IMG/VR virus record: IMGVR_UViG_3300023184_003513
Coordinates: 1 to 25,678 of that record
DNA: 25,678 nucleotides
Source: a virus
Direction: 5' to 3' (one strand)
Positions 14,364 through 22,732 of the stretch are shown here, piece after piece; the first letter of the stretch is position 1; every line of letters begins with the position of its first letter. Position numbers and translations under genes: made by a program. Under the pieces are notes generated by a model. The model was given only the letters and a program-made list of their open reading frames with translations. It searched no databases and was not told the origin of the DNA.

Positions 14364-15113
14364 TTATTGAGACATCTTTTCAACCAAGTTAAGATATATG
14401 ATTCTATATTTTTTCATAGAACTACGAATCTCCTTTGTAGATAGGTTAGTCATTTCTCTTAAGGATAAGAGTATTATGTTTTTATTGAATTTATTATTTG
14501 ACGCCCCAACAAAAATATTTTCATAATCGTTGAACAAATCATATAATGCGTGACCTAACTTAATTTCATTTTCGTTTAATGTTTCCTCATTTAAAAATTT
14601 ATCTAATTCTCTCAGGAAATTTTTAATGATTTGTTCCGAGTCTACAGAATCACCGTCCATTAAGTACGAAAATTCTGGACTATTTTCAATACTTGATGAT
14701 ATATCTTCGTATGAAATTTTTCGATTGGTCTCTTTTTGGTCTTTAATTATTTGACCCATTAAGTAGTTCTTACAAATGGTCCCAAAATATGAATAAGCCT
14801 TTTTTTCCTTCGCGGGTTTAAACTTATCTATTTTTGTCATTAGAAAAGAATGTGTGTCAGTATGGATTTCTATGAAGTCCATATCTTTACGATACAATTT
14901 ATATCTCCTAATAATCGAGGAAATCATCTTGTCCAAAGGTTTTCTCAAAAACTCATTGTAGATTTTATTTTTTTCTTCTGAGGATTCGGTTGATAAAAAT
15001 CTTACCACGGCCATTTCTTCTCGGACATCAAAATAATTTGCTTGTTTTGGTTTTCTTCCTTTCTTTTTTAAGTCTGTATCTGTCGCACCTGATAAAATTA
15101 TTATTTCGCTCAT
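14364..15113 (-). CDS. Phage RNA polymerase sigma factor, gp55-like
   Basis: A 249-residue protein. It probably directs host RNA polymerase to late promoters. Residues 80-134 read as a sigma region 2 core: HTDTHSFLMTKIDKFKP, AYSYFGTICKNYLMGQIIKD, QKETNRKISYED. These parallel the T4 gp55 order of W/F-rich helix, YFDPxK-like turn and AYxxxxxxNxxxxxI helix. The C-terminal third (LSLREMTNLSTKEIRSSMKK) looks like a helix-turn-helix, which T4 gp55 itself lacks. The N-terminus has a basic KKKGRKPKQ tract. The stop and start codons overlap the upstream glycosyltransferase gene as TAATG. It lies just before the structural genes it would be expected to switch on. Confidence 0.75.
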   Translation of the reverse strand: MSEIIILSGATDTDLKKKGRKPKQANYFDVREEMAVVRFLSTESSEEKNKIYNEFLRKPLDKMISSIIRRYKLYRKDMDFIEIHTDTHSFLMTKIDKFKPAKEKKAYSYFGTICKNYLMGQIIKDQKETNRKISYEDISSSIENSPEFSYLMDGDSVDSEQIIKNFLRELDKFLNEETLNENEIKLGHALYDLFNDYENIFVGASNNKFNKNIILLSLREMTNLSTKEIRSSMKKYRIIYLNLVEKMSQ

Positions 15114-15916
15114 TAAACTGTTTGGGGTTCATACTTTATGGCTCTATCATTGATAAAGAAATATTCTTTTTTCGCCGACTCTACCCAAAATCTAACTTCT
15201 TCATCAGTTAGTTTGTCATCACCATTTTTATAGTTCCAAAAAATTGACCCTTCACGCAAATTAATATGTTTATAACCAATTTTAGGTATTGACATTATTT
15301 TTACAGAATTATTTGTCATTCTTAAAAAGAATTCATATCCAAACGTTAATTTAAAAGACGGTTTTAATAATCCAAAATCGATAAAGGACGATTTTCTAAT
15401 GACCATACCTGAAATTTGGAAGTTTTGATATGTTTGAAGTGTTTCATTACTCAGGACACCCATTTCCGCTGCAATATTTAATGCGAAAGTTGCCTCATTT
15501 GTAAAACCTGCGAATTGACCTTTTTCATCCGTATCAATAACAATAGGTAAGAAAGCATCAACTTCAGGATGAGCTATAGTATATTTCTCGACATTTTTAA
15601 ACCAAATGTTTGAGTATTCATCATCAAATTCAAGTAACGAAACCCATTTAGATTCTGAGGACCTAACACCGTGATTTACTTGTTCTGAGAAATTAGGGTC
15701 CTTAGTCCAAACAATTTTATTTACTTTTAAATCCCCAAAGTCAAAACCACCTAAAAACTCAACTAAAGATGTTTCATCGGTATGAACAATTATTAGTTCG
15801 TTAATTTTTTTTGTTTGGTTTTTAAGAGAAGTAATGGCCTTTTCGAAATATTCCGCAAATCCATTTGTTTTAGACGATTTAATTGGTAGTATTACCGATA
15901 CATCAAATTTTTCCAT
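15113..15916 (-). CDS. Glycosyltransferase, GT2-like (GT-A fold)
   Basis: A 267-residue protein. It begins with the GT-A strand FDVSVILPIKSSK, then LKNQTKKINELIIVHTDE as the nucleotide-binding turn, and WVSLLEFDDEYSNIWF (about 92-107), in which FDDE stands for the metal-binding DxD. A later VIRKSSFIDFGLLKPSF and YEFFLRM supply the usual acceptor-side motif. The donor sugar and acceptor cannot be read from sequence. It overlaps the sigma-factor start codon as TAATG. Confidence 0.8.
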   Translation of the reverse strand: MEKFDVSVILPIKSSKTNGFAEYFEKAITSLKNQTKKINELIIVHTDETSLVEFLGGFDFGDLKVNKIVWTKDPNFSEQVNHGVRSSESKWVSLLEFDDEYSNIWFKNVEKYTIAHPEVDAFLPIVIDTDEKGQFAGFTNEATFALNIAAEMGVLSNETLQTYQNFQISGMVIRKSSFIDFGLLKPSFKLTFGYEFFLRMTNNSVKIMSIPKIGYKHINLREGSIFWNYKNGDDKLTDEEVRFWVESAKKEYFFINDRAIKYEPQTV

Positions 15917-15937
15917 AGTGTATATTTTTAATTTTTT

Positions 15938-16996
15938 TTATTCTGTTGGTTCTAGTTTATTTAATTGTTCTTCGAAAGAATTAAGTCTTGTTTGAAGGAA
16001 CCCGTCAAAAAGGGAAACTACATTCGTCTCAAAATCCGTTTTTGAACTTAGTTCGTTTGTAGTTAACGACATTGATTCATACATTTTTTCATTAACGTTA
16101 TCTTCTAACCAATTTTGTAAAAAGTCAGCGACAAAATCCACCATTTGATTTTTATTATTAATCCAAAGACCGTTGTCTTCATTCATCCATGATGGTACAA
16201 GATTAGGTACTAATCCTAATACAGGAACATTTGATTTCATTGATTCAAGAGGGAAGGTCCCAAAAGAACTTGTCTCATCTACCCACACTGATAGGAAACA
16301 GTCTTGTAACGCTTCGGCAAATTGTTTTTCTGTTAATCCTCTCATATCTCTGAACGTAATCCATCTATATTGAGGGAATTTAATATAAAAGTTTTTAATG
16401 ATGTTTGCGGTATCTCTTTGTTCTCTAGAATGAATAGCAATCATTGGTTTTGGTGGTAATGTTTGTAATTTAAATTCTTCGGAAATATATGGAGGGATAA
16501 TATCGATAGATACTCCTCTCATGACATTTGAAATATATTCTTTTTGTGTTTCAGAAGTTGTAATACATTTATAAAACCCTAACTGTGACCAAGTTTGACC
16601 TGGTTGTAATGTTTCTAACATATGGTCGTATGATTGACACAATACAATTTTACCGCAAGGTAATTTTGTAATTTGACTCATAACAAACCCATAAAGTTCA
16701 GGAACGATTATAAAATCCTCAGGAGAAACTTCTAAGTTTTGACCTTCAATAGCTTGGTGAGGTAATTCCATATATTCACCACCTAACCATTCCGAAACAC
16801 CTGTATAATCTGATTTTTCATGTAGCATAATCATATTATATCCTTGTTTTGAAAGGGTCATACCTAATCGGTAACTATAGGCAATCGACGCTTTGGCATG
16901 CCCTTTAGTATCTTGAACTAAGAGATAGATTTTTGATTTCTTATCTTTTAAGTTCTGAATTGATTTTTCGACTTTTTTAATTTGTTCTTGATTCAT
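15938..16996 (-). CDS. Glycosyltransferase, GT-B fold (GT4-like)
   Basis: A 352-residue protein. The N-terminal Rossmann part has KIYLLVQDTKGHAKASIAYS and a helix (RLGMTLSKQGYNMIML). The C-terminal part has KPMIAIHSREQRD and the nucleotide-sugar segment SSFGTFPLESMKSNVPVLG (about 240-260), which corresponds to the G-F/L-x-x-x-E-A-M-A-x-G-x-P-V signature of GT4 enzymes. The first 20 residues are a charged coiled coil. It is 4 bases downstream of a small gene and 21 upstream of the GT2 gene. The acceptor is unknown. Confidence 0.78.
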   Translation of the reverse strand: MNQEQIKKVEKSIQNLKDKKSKIYLLVQDTKGHAKASIAYSYRLGMTLSKQGYNMIMLHEKSDYTGVSEWLGGEYMELPHQAIEGQNLEVSPEDFIIVPELYGFVMSQITKLPCGKIVLCQSYDHMLETLQPGQTWSQLGFYKCITTSETQKEYISNVMRGVSIDIIPPYISEEFKLQTLPPKPMIAIHSREQRDTANIIKNFYIKFPQYRWITFRDMRGLTEKQFAEALQDCFLSVWVDETSSFGTFPLESMKSNVPVLGLVPNLVPSWMNEDNGLWINNKNQMVDFVADFLQNWLEDNVNEKMYESMSLTTNELSSKTDFETNVVSLFDGFLQTRLNSFEEQLNKLEPTE

Positions 16997-17000
16997 ATTT

Positions 17001-17270
17001 TTAGTATTTGTTTATTAATTTTTTATTTATCAAACTGTTAAACGCCAGTTTAAATGGTATGGTTACCTCATTACTTTTCATACCTAAAGTCTCATCAATC
17101 TGTTCGTTTTCGGTCATTAAAATTTCAATAAGTAATTTAACCATATCATATTTAACCACACTTATGTGGTTTTCAGAAACACCTGTAAAGCTTTCCGATG
17201 GTGCCGCGTTTGTGAACTCCTCAATTTTATCCAAATCTAAGTAATAGTGTTCTCCTAATATTTTTAACAT
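17001..17270 (-). CDS. Small conserved-looking hypothetical protein
   Basis: An 89-residue protein (MLKILGEHYYLDLDKIEEFT, then ISVVKYDMVKLLIEILMTEN and FKLAFNSLINKKLINKY). It is a short beta hairpin followed by helices. I recognise no family. It overlaps the upstream HAD-like gene by 7 bases and ends 4 bases before the GT-B gene, so it is part of the same unit. Confidence 0.65.
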   Translation of the reverse strand: MLKILGEHYYLDLDKIEEFTNAAPSESFTGVSENHISVVKYDMVKLLIEILMTENEQIDETLGMKSNEVTIPFKLAFNSLINKKLINKY

Positions 17271-17866
17271 GATATAATTTCTTTTAATTTGTCTTCAAAC
17301 TCCTTAAGTGATTTAATACTATGGGAAGTTTTTATGTTTTTATTATAGTCAGTTTCGTATTTAATTAATATTTTATCTGACGGATGTTCTAATAATAACG
17401 CAGGATTTGCCGTAAGTAAAAGGTCAATTTCCTCCCACATAGAATTAATTGTGTAATTACTATAAAATTTTATTTTTTCTAACTGACACCCAAACTTAGA
17501 TATAAAAAACAAAGATGCGGGTTTAGATTTCCCAATCTCATCGGACACTATAACTAAATCATGGTTATCCCGTAGATTAAGATACACCTCATTCAAATCA
17601 TTAAATGTTGAATATTCTGATGATTGGGAATGACCAAAAATTTCCATAGGGAATTCCTCATATAAAAATGAAAATAATTCTTCATCATTTTGAAATTTAA
17701 AATGGTCTTTTAGTGATAAACTATCGACAGGTAAGGTCATACTATATTCAAACGATTCTTCGTTTTCAATACCATCCGTTTTATCAATTAAAAATTTTTG
17801 ATACGTCTGTTCAATCTTACCAATGGTGTTCCTCAGAACCCCGTTTATTTCGATACCAATCCTCAT
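17264..17866 (-). CDS. HAD-like protein with altered motif I
   Basis: A 200-residue protein with the layout of a HAD-superfamily phosphatase: motif I at residues 1-14 (MRIGIEINGVLRNT), a cap region, motif II as HDLVIVSDEIGKSKPASLFF (103-121, Ser108), and LLTANPALLLEHPSDKIL near 150-167. In motif I the canonical D-x-D-G-V-L-x-D-T is E-I-N-G-V-L-R-N-T, so the nucleophile Asp and the second Asp are both changed. That suggests a non-catalytic or altered HAD protein. It overlaps phoH by 1 base (TAATG) and the next gene by 7. Substrate or partner unknown. Confidence 0.65.
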   Translation of the reverse strand: MRIGIEINGVLRNTIGKIEQTYQKFLIDKTDGIENEESFEYSMTLPVDSLSLKDHFKFQNDEELFSFLYEEFPMEIFGHSQSSEYSTFNDLNEVYLNLRDNHDLVIVSDEIGKSKPASLFFISKFGCQLEKIKFYSNYTINSMWEEIDLLLTANPALLLEHPSDKILIKYETDYNKNIKTSHSIKSLKEFEDKLKEIISC

Positions 17867-18600
17867 TATTCTTCGTATTTTTCTAAAATTTTAGTTATCA
17901 ACTTATTTCTAACAATATCGTTCTTATCCTTAAATTCAAAAACAGATATGTCCCCACCATCTCTAAATTTTTCGATTGCGTCCCATAAACCACTTTGAGT
18001 TTTGTTTTTGTACTTATCGGACTGTTCAACATCACCTGAAATAAAAAACTTACTATTAAACCCTATTCGAGTTAATAATAATTTCATTTGACTTGGTGAC
18101 GCGTTTTGACCCTCTTCAAAAATAAGAATTGAGTTGTCGATATTCATTCCTCTCATGTAAGCCAACGCAAAAACTTCAATCACATCAATTTCTTTTAATT
18201 TTTCTCGAGCCTCTTTACCAATAATCTTATTTAACAAATAGTACGATGGGAAAATATAAGGGTCTAATTTCTCCTCAACATTTCCTGGTAATGAACCTAA
18301 TTTTTCTTCGGCCTCTACCGCAGGTCTAACTATGATTATTTTTTCATAAGGGGTTAATGGGTCGGCAATTAAATCAATTGCTGCTTTCATGGTTATGTAA
18401 CTTTTACCAACACCCGCAGGTCCTGAACAAACAGTTATTTCACTTGAAATTAGTGTGTCGTAATATTTTTTTTGGTTGGTGGTTAAAAATTTTTCTTTAG
18501 TTTTTTTCTTGACAATTTCCGAAATCAACTCCTTACTATTTAAATTTTTTTTCGACTCATCAGGTGATTGATTTTTATTTGGTTTGTTTTTTTGTGTCAT
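17866..18600 (-). CDS. phoH: PhoH-like P-loop ATPase
   Basis: A 244-residue ATPase of the PhoH family, very common in aquatic phages and thought to act on RNA. Seen: a charged 40-residue N-terminus, Walker A GPAGVGKS (60-67), IIIVRPAVEAEEKLGSLPG (88-106, the family's RPxxxxGExLGFLPG block), Walker B ILIFEEGQN (158-166), LLLTRIGFNSKFFISGD (174-190) and Gln193 (GDVEQ). Walker B has FEE where most members have DE, a conservative but unusual change. It lies between the HAD-like gene and a two-domain glycosyltransferase, with a 57-base gap upstream in which I see no convincing promoter. Confidence 0.92.
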   Translation of the reverse strand: MTQKNKPNKNQSPDESKKNLNSKELISEIVKKKTKEKFLTTNQKKYYDTLISSEITVCSGPAGVGKSYITMKAAIDLIADPLTPYEKIIIVRPAVEAEEKLGSLPGNVEEKLDPYIFPSYYLLNKIIGKEAREKLKEIDVIEVFALAYMRGMNIDNSILIFEEGQNASPSQMKLLLTRIGFNSKFFISGDVEQSDKYKNKTQSGLWDAIEKFRDGGDISVFEFKDKNDIVRNKLITKILEKYEE

Positions 18601-18657
18601 AGACTTTTTTAATTTAAATTTATACCAAATTAATATAATGTAAACTAATTTGATTTT

Positions 18658-20166
18658 TTAGGTTACGATAACGTGGCTCTTCAGTTTATCAAAATGTTTA
18701 ACAACGAAGGGTAATAAGTTTTTTTGGTAATCTTGTATTAATTTATTCATATTTTCAGAATCCTCCATCCTTGTTTGACTTTCATAATGATACGAAACTA
18801 AACTACCATCATAATAGTTATCATACCCCAATAAAAGACACTTTAAGTTTAGTTCAACATCTTCAAAACAACTCACATAATTTTCATTAAAGTACTCACA
18901 CTTCTCAAATACCGATTTTCGAATCATTAATAATGCCCCCGTACTACCAACAATTTTTTTAGTTGATAGGGTATATGAGTAGTAACTTCGTAAATTTAAG
19001 TGGGAGACTTGGAAAGAGTGATTTTTATCGAGAAACGTAACAATACCGTCATGTTGTACCGTATTATCTTCAAAGTGAAGTCTACAACCAACTGTACCTG
19101 TTCTAGGATTGTCTTTAAATGTTTTTAACATCCCATAAACAACGTTATTTAATATTTTAATATCGTTATTACAGAATAAAATAAATTCGTAATCTTTGGT
19201 GACATGGTTTTTTACCACATCATTATTTATCTTAGCAAAATTATAATAATCGTACTCTAATAATTTAATGTTACCAAACGGTAATATTTTATCTTTAATC
19301 CACTCCTTTTCAGATTCTGATGACCCTGTGTCAGCAATAAAAATGTCAAATAGGTCTTTGTTACTATGTTCATAGAATGAAGAAACACAATCAAACAAAA
19401 GATTAACTTTCCCTTTTGTTGGGATTATTATGGCTACTTTACCAATATTTTTTAACGGTTTTTCTTTAATCTCAGGGATGTACACTTTGGTGGGTTTTAA
19501 GTCTAACGGTAACTCATGTCCCCATTTTTCTAAAAACTTATCCTTACTTTCCCAAAATTCCTGATTTGGTTGACCAACAGATTGATGGGTTATTTCAAAT
19601 GAGGAAGTAACCCCAATTTTAACACCGTCTAAATAATTTGGTAAACAAAATAAATGGTCATAGAAATGAAATTTACCAATAGTTTCGTCAAAGTTATGTT
19701 TTATCTTAGTTTTATCGAATGAGATAAAAAGACCATCAATTGTTACAACAGGTACTAGATGAGGTAATTTTGTTGAATAATTATTCACCCATTTTTTACG
19801 TCCCTCGGGATGATGGTAAACTTGACCAACCATAGTCTGATTCATTTTTTCCCAATAAATCCCTGATTCAGGGAAATAACAAGAACCCGCTTTTCCAATT
19901 ACACCGAATTCGGGGTTGTTAGAGAAATCCTCAATCAGACTTTTACCCCAATTTTTCTCAAGTTTAATATCATTATGACAACAAACAACAATATCATATA
20001 TCGACTCATCAATACCTTTATTATAAAGTTCTGATAATGAAAATTGATTATGATTAACATATTCTAAAATTTGTATATCTTTAAGTCCAACGGTTTGTAA
20101 CAAATGTTGTCTAAATTTGTTATTATATTCCGAATCTTTATGTGTTGAATATATTATTGTTATCAT
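18658..20166 (-). CDS. Two-domain glycosyltransferase (tandem GT-A)
   Basis: A 502-residue protein with two GT-A-like halves. Residues 1-215: MITIIYSTHKDSEYNNKFRQ, then DESIYDIVVCCHNDIKLEKN with HND as the DxD-like site, and PVVTIDGLFISFDK. Residues 240-490: VAIIIPTKGKVNLLFDCVSS, FIADTGSSESEKEW, FILFCNNDIKILNN (NND), then GSTGALLMIRKSVFEKC and ENYVSCFEDVELNLKCLLLG, a textbook GT2 C-terminal signature (ED motif). The two domains may add two sugars in turn, or the first may position the acceptor. The gene ends 57 bases before phoH and starts 2 bases after the next glycosyltransferase. Confidence 0.85.
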   Translation of the reverse strand: MITIIYSTHKDSEYNNKFRQHLLQTVGLKDIQILEYVNHNQFSLSELYNKGIDESIYDIVVCCHNDIKLEKNWGKSLIEDFSNNPEFGVIGKAGSCYFPESGIYWEKMNQTMVGQVYHHPEGRKKWVNNYSTKLPHLVPVVTIDGLFISFDKTKIKHNFDETIGKFHFYDHLFCLPNYLDGVKIGVTSSFEITHQSVGQPNQEFWESKDKFLEKWGHELPLDLKPTKVYIPEIKEKPLKNIGKVAIIIPTKGKVNLLFDCVSSFYEHSNKDLFDIFIADTGSSESEKEWIKDKILPFGNIKLLEYDYYNFAKINNDVVKNHVTKDYEFILFCNNDIKILNNVVYGMLKTFKDNPRTGTVGCRLHFEDNTVQHDGIVTFLDKNHSFQVSHLNLRSYYSYTLSTKKIVGSTGALLMIRKSVFEKCEYFNENYVSCFEDVELNLKCLLLGYDNYYDGSLVSYHYESQTRMEDSENMNKLIQDYQKNLLPFVVKHFDKLKSHVIVT

Positions 20167-20168
20167 AT

Positions 20169-20870
20169 TTAAATGAGTTTAATTAGTTTGTCTTTAATTG
20201 AATTATAATAATTTACAATTTCTTCTGTTTTCTGTTTATAATGATACGACCACCTATATTTGTGGTTCTCCTCACATAATCTATCTGAAAATAATTTATA
20301 TCTTTCAATCGTATAATTAACCCCAATATATTTATAATGAAATAGTTTATACTGATGTTTACTAAGTACATTTTTTCCGTTAGGGTTAAATTGATGACAT
20401 CCTGGAGAATAATTAATATCTTTAATTTTAGATTTGTTAAATAAAAGAGTTTTATCGTAAATAGAATTACGATGTCCAAAAGAAATGGTTTTTAAATCAA
20501 TAATGTCGTCATAATTTACCATATCATAACCTTCAAATTGGAATAAAGTTATTCCATTATTATCTTCATTAATTAATTCATCTTGAGTTATTTGAATTAA
20601 TTCATCACAATCGCACACAACAACCCAATCAGTTTCTGAGTTTTTCCAACAGTTATTTTTAATTTCTAAAAATTTAGAATCGGACAATTGGTTATCTGAA
20701 TCATAATAATTTATTTCACAATTAAATCTTTTAGCGATTTCTACGGTATTGTCTGTCGAATAATTGTCGTAAATTTTAATGACACAATCAGGAAAAATTT
20801 TTCTATAATGACTAATAAAAAATTCAATCATTAACTCTTCATTATACGTTATTGTATGAACCGTTACCAT
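20169..20870 (-). CDS. Glycosyltransferase, GT2/GT92-like
   Basis: A 233-residue protein. The opening MVTVHTITYNEELMIEFFISHY and KIYDNYSTDNTVEIA are the classic start of the family that includes GT92 and related GT2 enzymes. VVVCDCDELIQI (about 83-94) has the DxDE metal site. The C-terminal part has HQFNPNGK, FHYKYIGVNYTIERYKLF and a helical end. It is one base downstream of the methyltransferase gene and two upstream of the tandem glycosyltransferase, so these probably act on the same glycan or target. Confidence 0.83.
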   Translation of the reverse strand: MVTVHTITYNEELMIEFFISHYRKIFPDCVIKIYDNYSTDNTVEIAKRFNCEINYYDSDNQLSDSKFLEIKNNCWKNSETDWVVVCDCDELIQITQDELINEDNNGITLFQFEGYDMVNYDDIIDLKTISFGHRNSIYDKTLLFNKSKIKDINYSPGCHQFNPNGKNVLSKHQYKLFHYKYIGVNYTIERYKLFSDRLCEENHKYRWSYHYKQKTEEIVNYYNSIKDKLIKLI

Positions 20871-20871
20871 A

Positions 20872-21435
20872 TTATTCTATAATTTTAAACCAAGACCCAT
20901 CACCAAAAACCATATCAGGACTTCCTAATAATTCGTCTACCGCCTGTCTTACTCCTTTGATATGTGGGTGAGAATTAATAAAATCCAAGTTTAGATAATA
21001 ATCATGACCCGAAATTATTTTACCAACTAAAGGTAACCAATGTAAAATATCTTCCTTAACACATTCATATTTATGACACGCGTCAATATACACCATATCA
21101 CATTTAATTTTTGTACAATTACTTAAACCTTTAATTTTAGTGATGTTAGTAGAAGACGATAATCTAAGGTCAAATTGTTCCTCGACTAAACTATAATTGT
21201 CAGAACTACAAGTGTCCATAGTATCAAACCCCCCTTCCCAACTGTCGATACACGTAATTTTTGCGTTAGGGAATTCTTCTGAGAAAATTAAACTACTCTC
21301 TCCCATGTAAGAACCTAACTCAACTATTGTTGGTGATTCACCAATATGTTTTTTAAGTTCGTCACAAAAACGTCTTAGTTCTTCGTCTAAATGAGTCCCC
21401 TTAGGTCTCATTACCTCCATTAAATTATTTTTCAT
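20872..21435 (-). CDS. Class I SAM-dependent methyltransferase
   Basis: A protein of 187 residues from the preferred ATG at 21435; an in-frame ATG at 21462 would add 9 residues but overlap dut by 26 bases. The preferred start sits one base after the dut stop. SPTIVELGSYMGESSLIF is motif I (ELGSYxGxS), ITCIDSWEGGF the acidic end of strand 2, and CDMVYIDACHKYECVKEDIL motif IV with an HxxYExVxxD pattern typical of the Methyltransf_24 group near cell-surface glycan genes. GKIISGHDYY follows. A sugar or glycan O-methyltransferase is likely from its neighbours, but the substrate is not proven by sequence. Confidence 0.82.
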   Translation of the reverse strand: MKNNLMEVMRPKGTHLDEELRRFCDELKKHIGESPTIVELGSYMGESSLIFSEEFPNAKITCIDSWEGGFDTMDTCSSDNYSLVEEQFDLRLSSSTNITKIKGLSNCTKIKCDMVYIDACHKYECVKEDILHWLPLVGKIISGHDYYLNLDFINSHPHIKGVRQAVDELLGSPDMVFGDGSWFKIIE

Positions 21436-21436
21436 A

Positions 21437-22027
21437 TTAAATTCCTGTTGAGCCAAATCCATTATTCCCTCTGTCTTTTTCGTTTATTTTATTTTGTTGT
21501 ACCAAATTAACCCATTTCCCATTAACAACAGGACAAAGAACTGCTTGCCCTATTTTCATACCTTTGGTAATCGTTACGGGGTGATTGTTTGTATTAAAAA
21601 TAATCCCTTTAACTTCACCTGTATAACCATTGTCCACGGTCCCTGGTGAGTTAAGAATCATTAAACCTTGATTAATCGCTAACCCACTTTTTGACCTAAC
21701 TTGGATTTCGTACCCATCTTTAATGTCAAACGAGATTCCTGTTGGGACTAACGCTCTACCAAAAGCGGGTATTTCCACCTCCTCAACTGCATGTAAATCA
21801 AACCCTGAATCTGTTTCATAGTTATATTTTGGGTCAACCGCATCAGGACGTAGTTTAACATACCCCAAGTCTAATTTAGGGGCATAATTATCCATTTCCC
21901 TTTCTAACGATTTAACATCGAGACCGTACTCCTGTAAAATCATATCGTAATCTAGTTCATTGTCATCATGTTGACTTAAAAACTCTTGTAATTTATCCGC
22001 TTGCTCTTTTAGTGAATCTATATCCAT
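21437..22027 (-). CDS. dut: dUTP diphosphatase (trimeric dUTPase) with N-terminal extension
   Basis: Hydrolyses dUTP to dUMP and pyrophosphate, keeping uracil out of DNA and feeding thymidylate synthesis. All five motifs are present: DSGFDLHA (73-80), RSKSGLA (111-117), NSPGTVDNGYTGEVKG (126-141, with catalytic D132 and the uracil-binding Tyr135), GMKIGQAVLCPV (156-167), RGNNGFGSTG (186-195). The enzyme should be active. At 196 residues it is longer than usual (about 150) because of a 50-residue acidic helical extension (MDIDSLKEQADKLQEFLSQH and on) of unknown role. Its start overlaps the exonuclease stop as TAATG. Confidence 0.95.
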   Translation of the reverse strand: MDIDSLKEQADKLQEFLSQHDDNELDYDMILQEYGLDVKSLEREMDNYAPKLDLGYVKLRPDAVDPKYNYETDSGFDLHAVEEVEIPAFGRALVPTGISFDIKDGYEIQVRSKSGLAINQGLMILNSPGTVDNGYTGEVKGIIFNTNNHPVTITKGMKIGQAVLCPVVNGKWVNLVQQNKINEKDRGNNGFGSTGI

Positions 22028-22728
22028 TATTCTAATTCTTTTAATTTTTTTATCACATCGATTAATACTTGAACATCTTTTTCACAGTATTCCGATATTT
22101 CTTTTAACATATTTTTATTCCAATACGAATCATGTACCTTATCGCCAGTCACTTCACCATTTTTTGGTGATGGGACATCCATACAAGTACACATTAAATC
22201 CAATGACCCAATTGACGTATATGAACCGTATTGCCAAATTTCTTTGGTATCGATTGCCTTAATCTCCCATGGTTTGGTGTCATATGACGGAAGTATCGAT
22301 GGTGGTAATATACCATTAACTATCATACGTTTTGCCAACATGGGAATGTCGAAGTTTTTTAAGTTATGTCCACATAAAAAGAAATCTAATTTACCACATC
22401 TATCTAATAGTTTCTGAACTCCTTTTAAAAGTTCTTTTTCATCGTCACCAGAAAACGTTTGAGATTTAGTCTCACCATTGTCAGTAACAAATGCGACACT
22501 AACACAAACTATTTTAGCAAATTCAGGAACAAGTGCCGTTCTTTTTGCGAAAATCTCGTCCAAGGATAATTGAGAATCCTCGGGAAATCTTTTTTGAAAC
22601 CAATCAATGTATTTAATAAATTGTTCGGCAACCTTAGGATTATTAGTCTTACAACTTTCATAATCTTTACAACCACCAACAGTTTCTATATCAAGAAACA
22701 AAATTTTTGTAATAGGTATTTTTATCAT
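22027..22728 (-). CDS. DEDD-family 3'-5' exonuclease (PolB exonuclease-like)
   Basis: A 233-residue nuclease. ExoI ILFLDIET (9-16; D13, E15), ExoII CGHNLKNFDIPML (119-131; D127) and ExoIII EYCEKDV (213-219; Y214, D218) place it in the DEDDy class, like the proofreading domain of family B polymerases but freestanding. SLDLMCTCMDVPSPK near 175-189 is the specificity segment seen in this predicted-exonuclease group. Trimming of DNA 3' ends in replication or repair is the likely role. It overlaps dut by 1 base and follows the GT4 gene by 4. Confidence 0.87.
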   Translation of the reverse strand: MIKIPITKILFLDIETVGGCKDYESCKTNNPKVAEQFIKYIDWFQKRFPEDSQLSLDEIFAKRTALVPEFAKIVCVSVAFVTDNGETKSQTFSGDDEKELLKGVQKLLDRCGKLDFFLCGHNLKNFDIPMLAKRMIVNGILPPSILPSYDTKPWEIKAIDTKEIWQYGSYTSIGSLDLMCTCMDVPSPKNGEVTGDKVHDSYWNKNMLKEISEYCEKDVQVLIDVIKKLKELE

Positions 22729-22732
22729 TTTA

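Noticed and set aside
18601-18657. Promoter in the gap upstream of phoH
   Set aside because: TTTACA and TATAAA are only 14 bases apart, and TTAATTTG misses TAnnTTTG by one base and has no -33 element at the right distance. It is not convincing in such AT-rich sequence.
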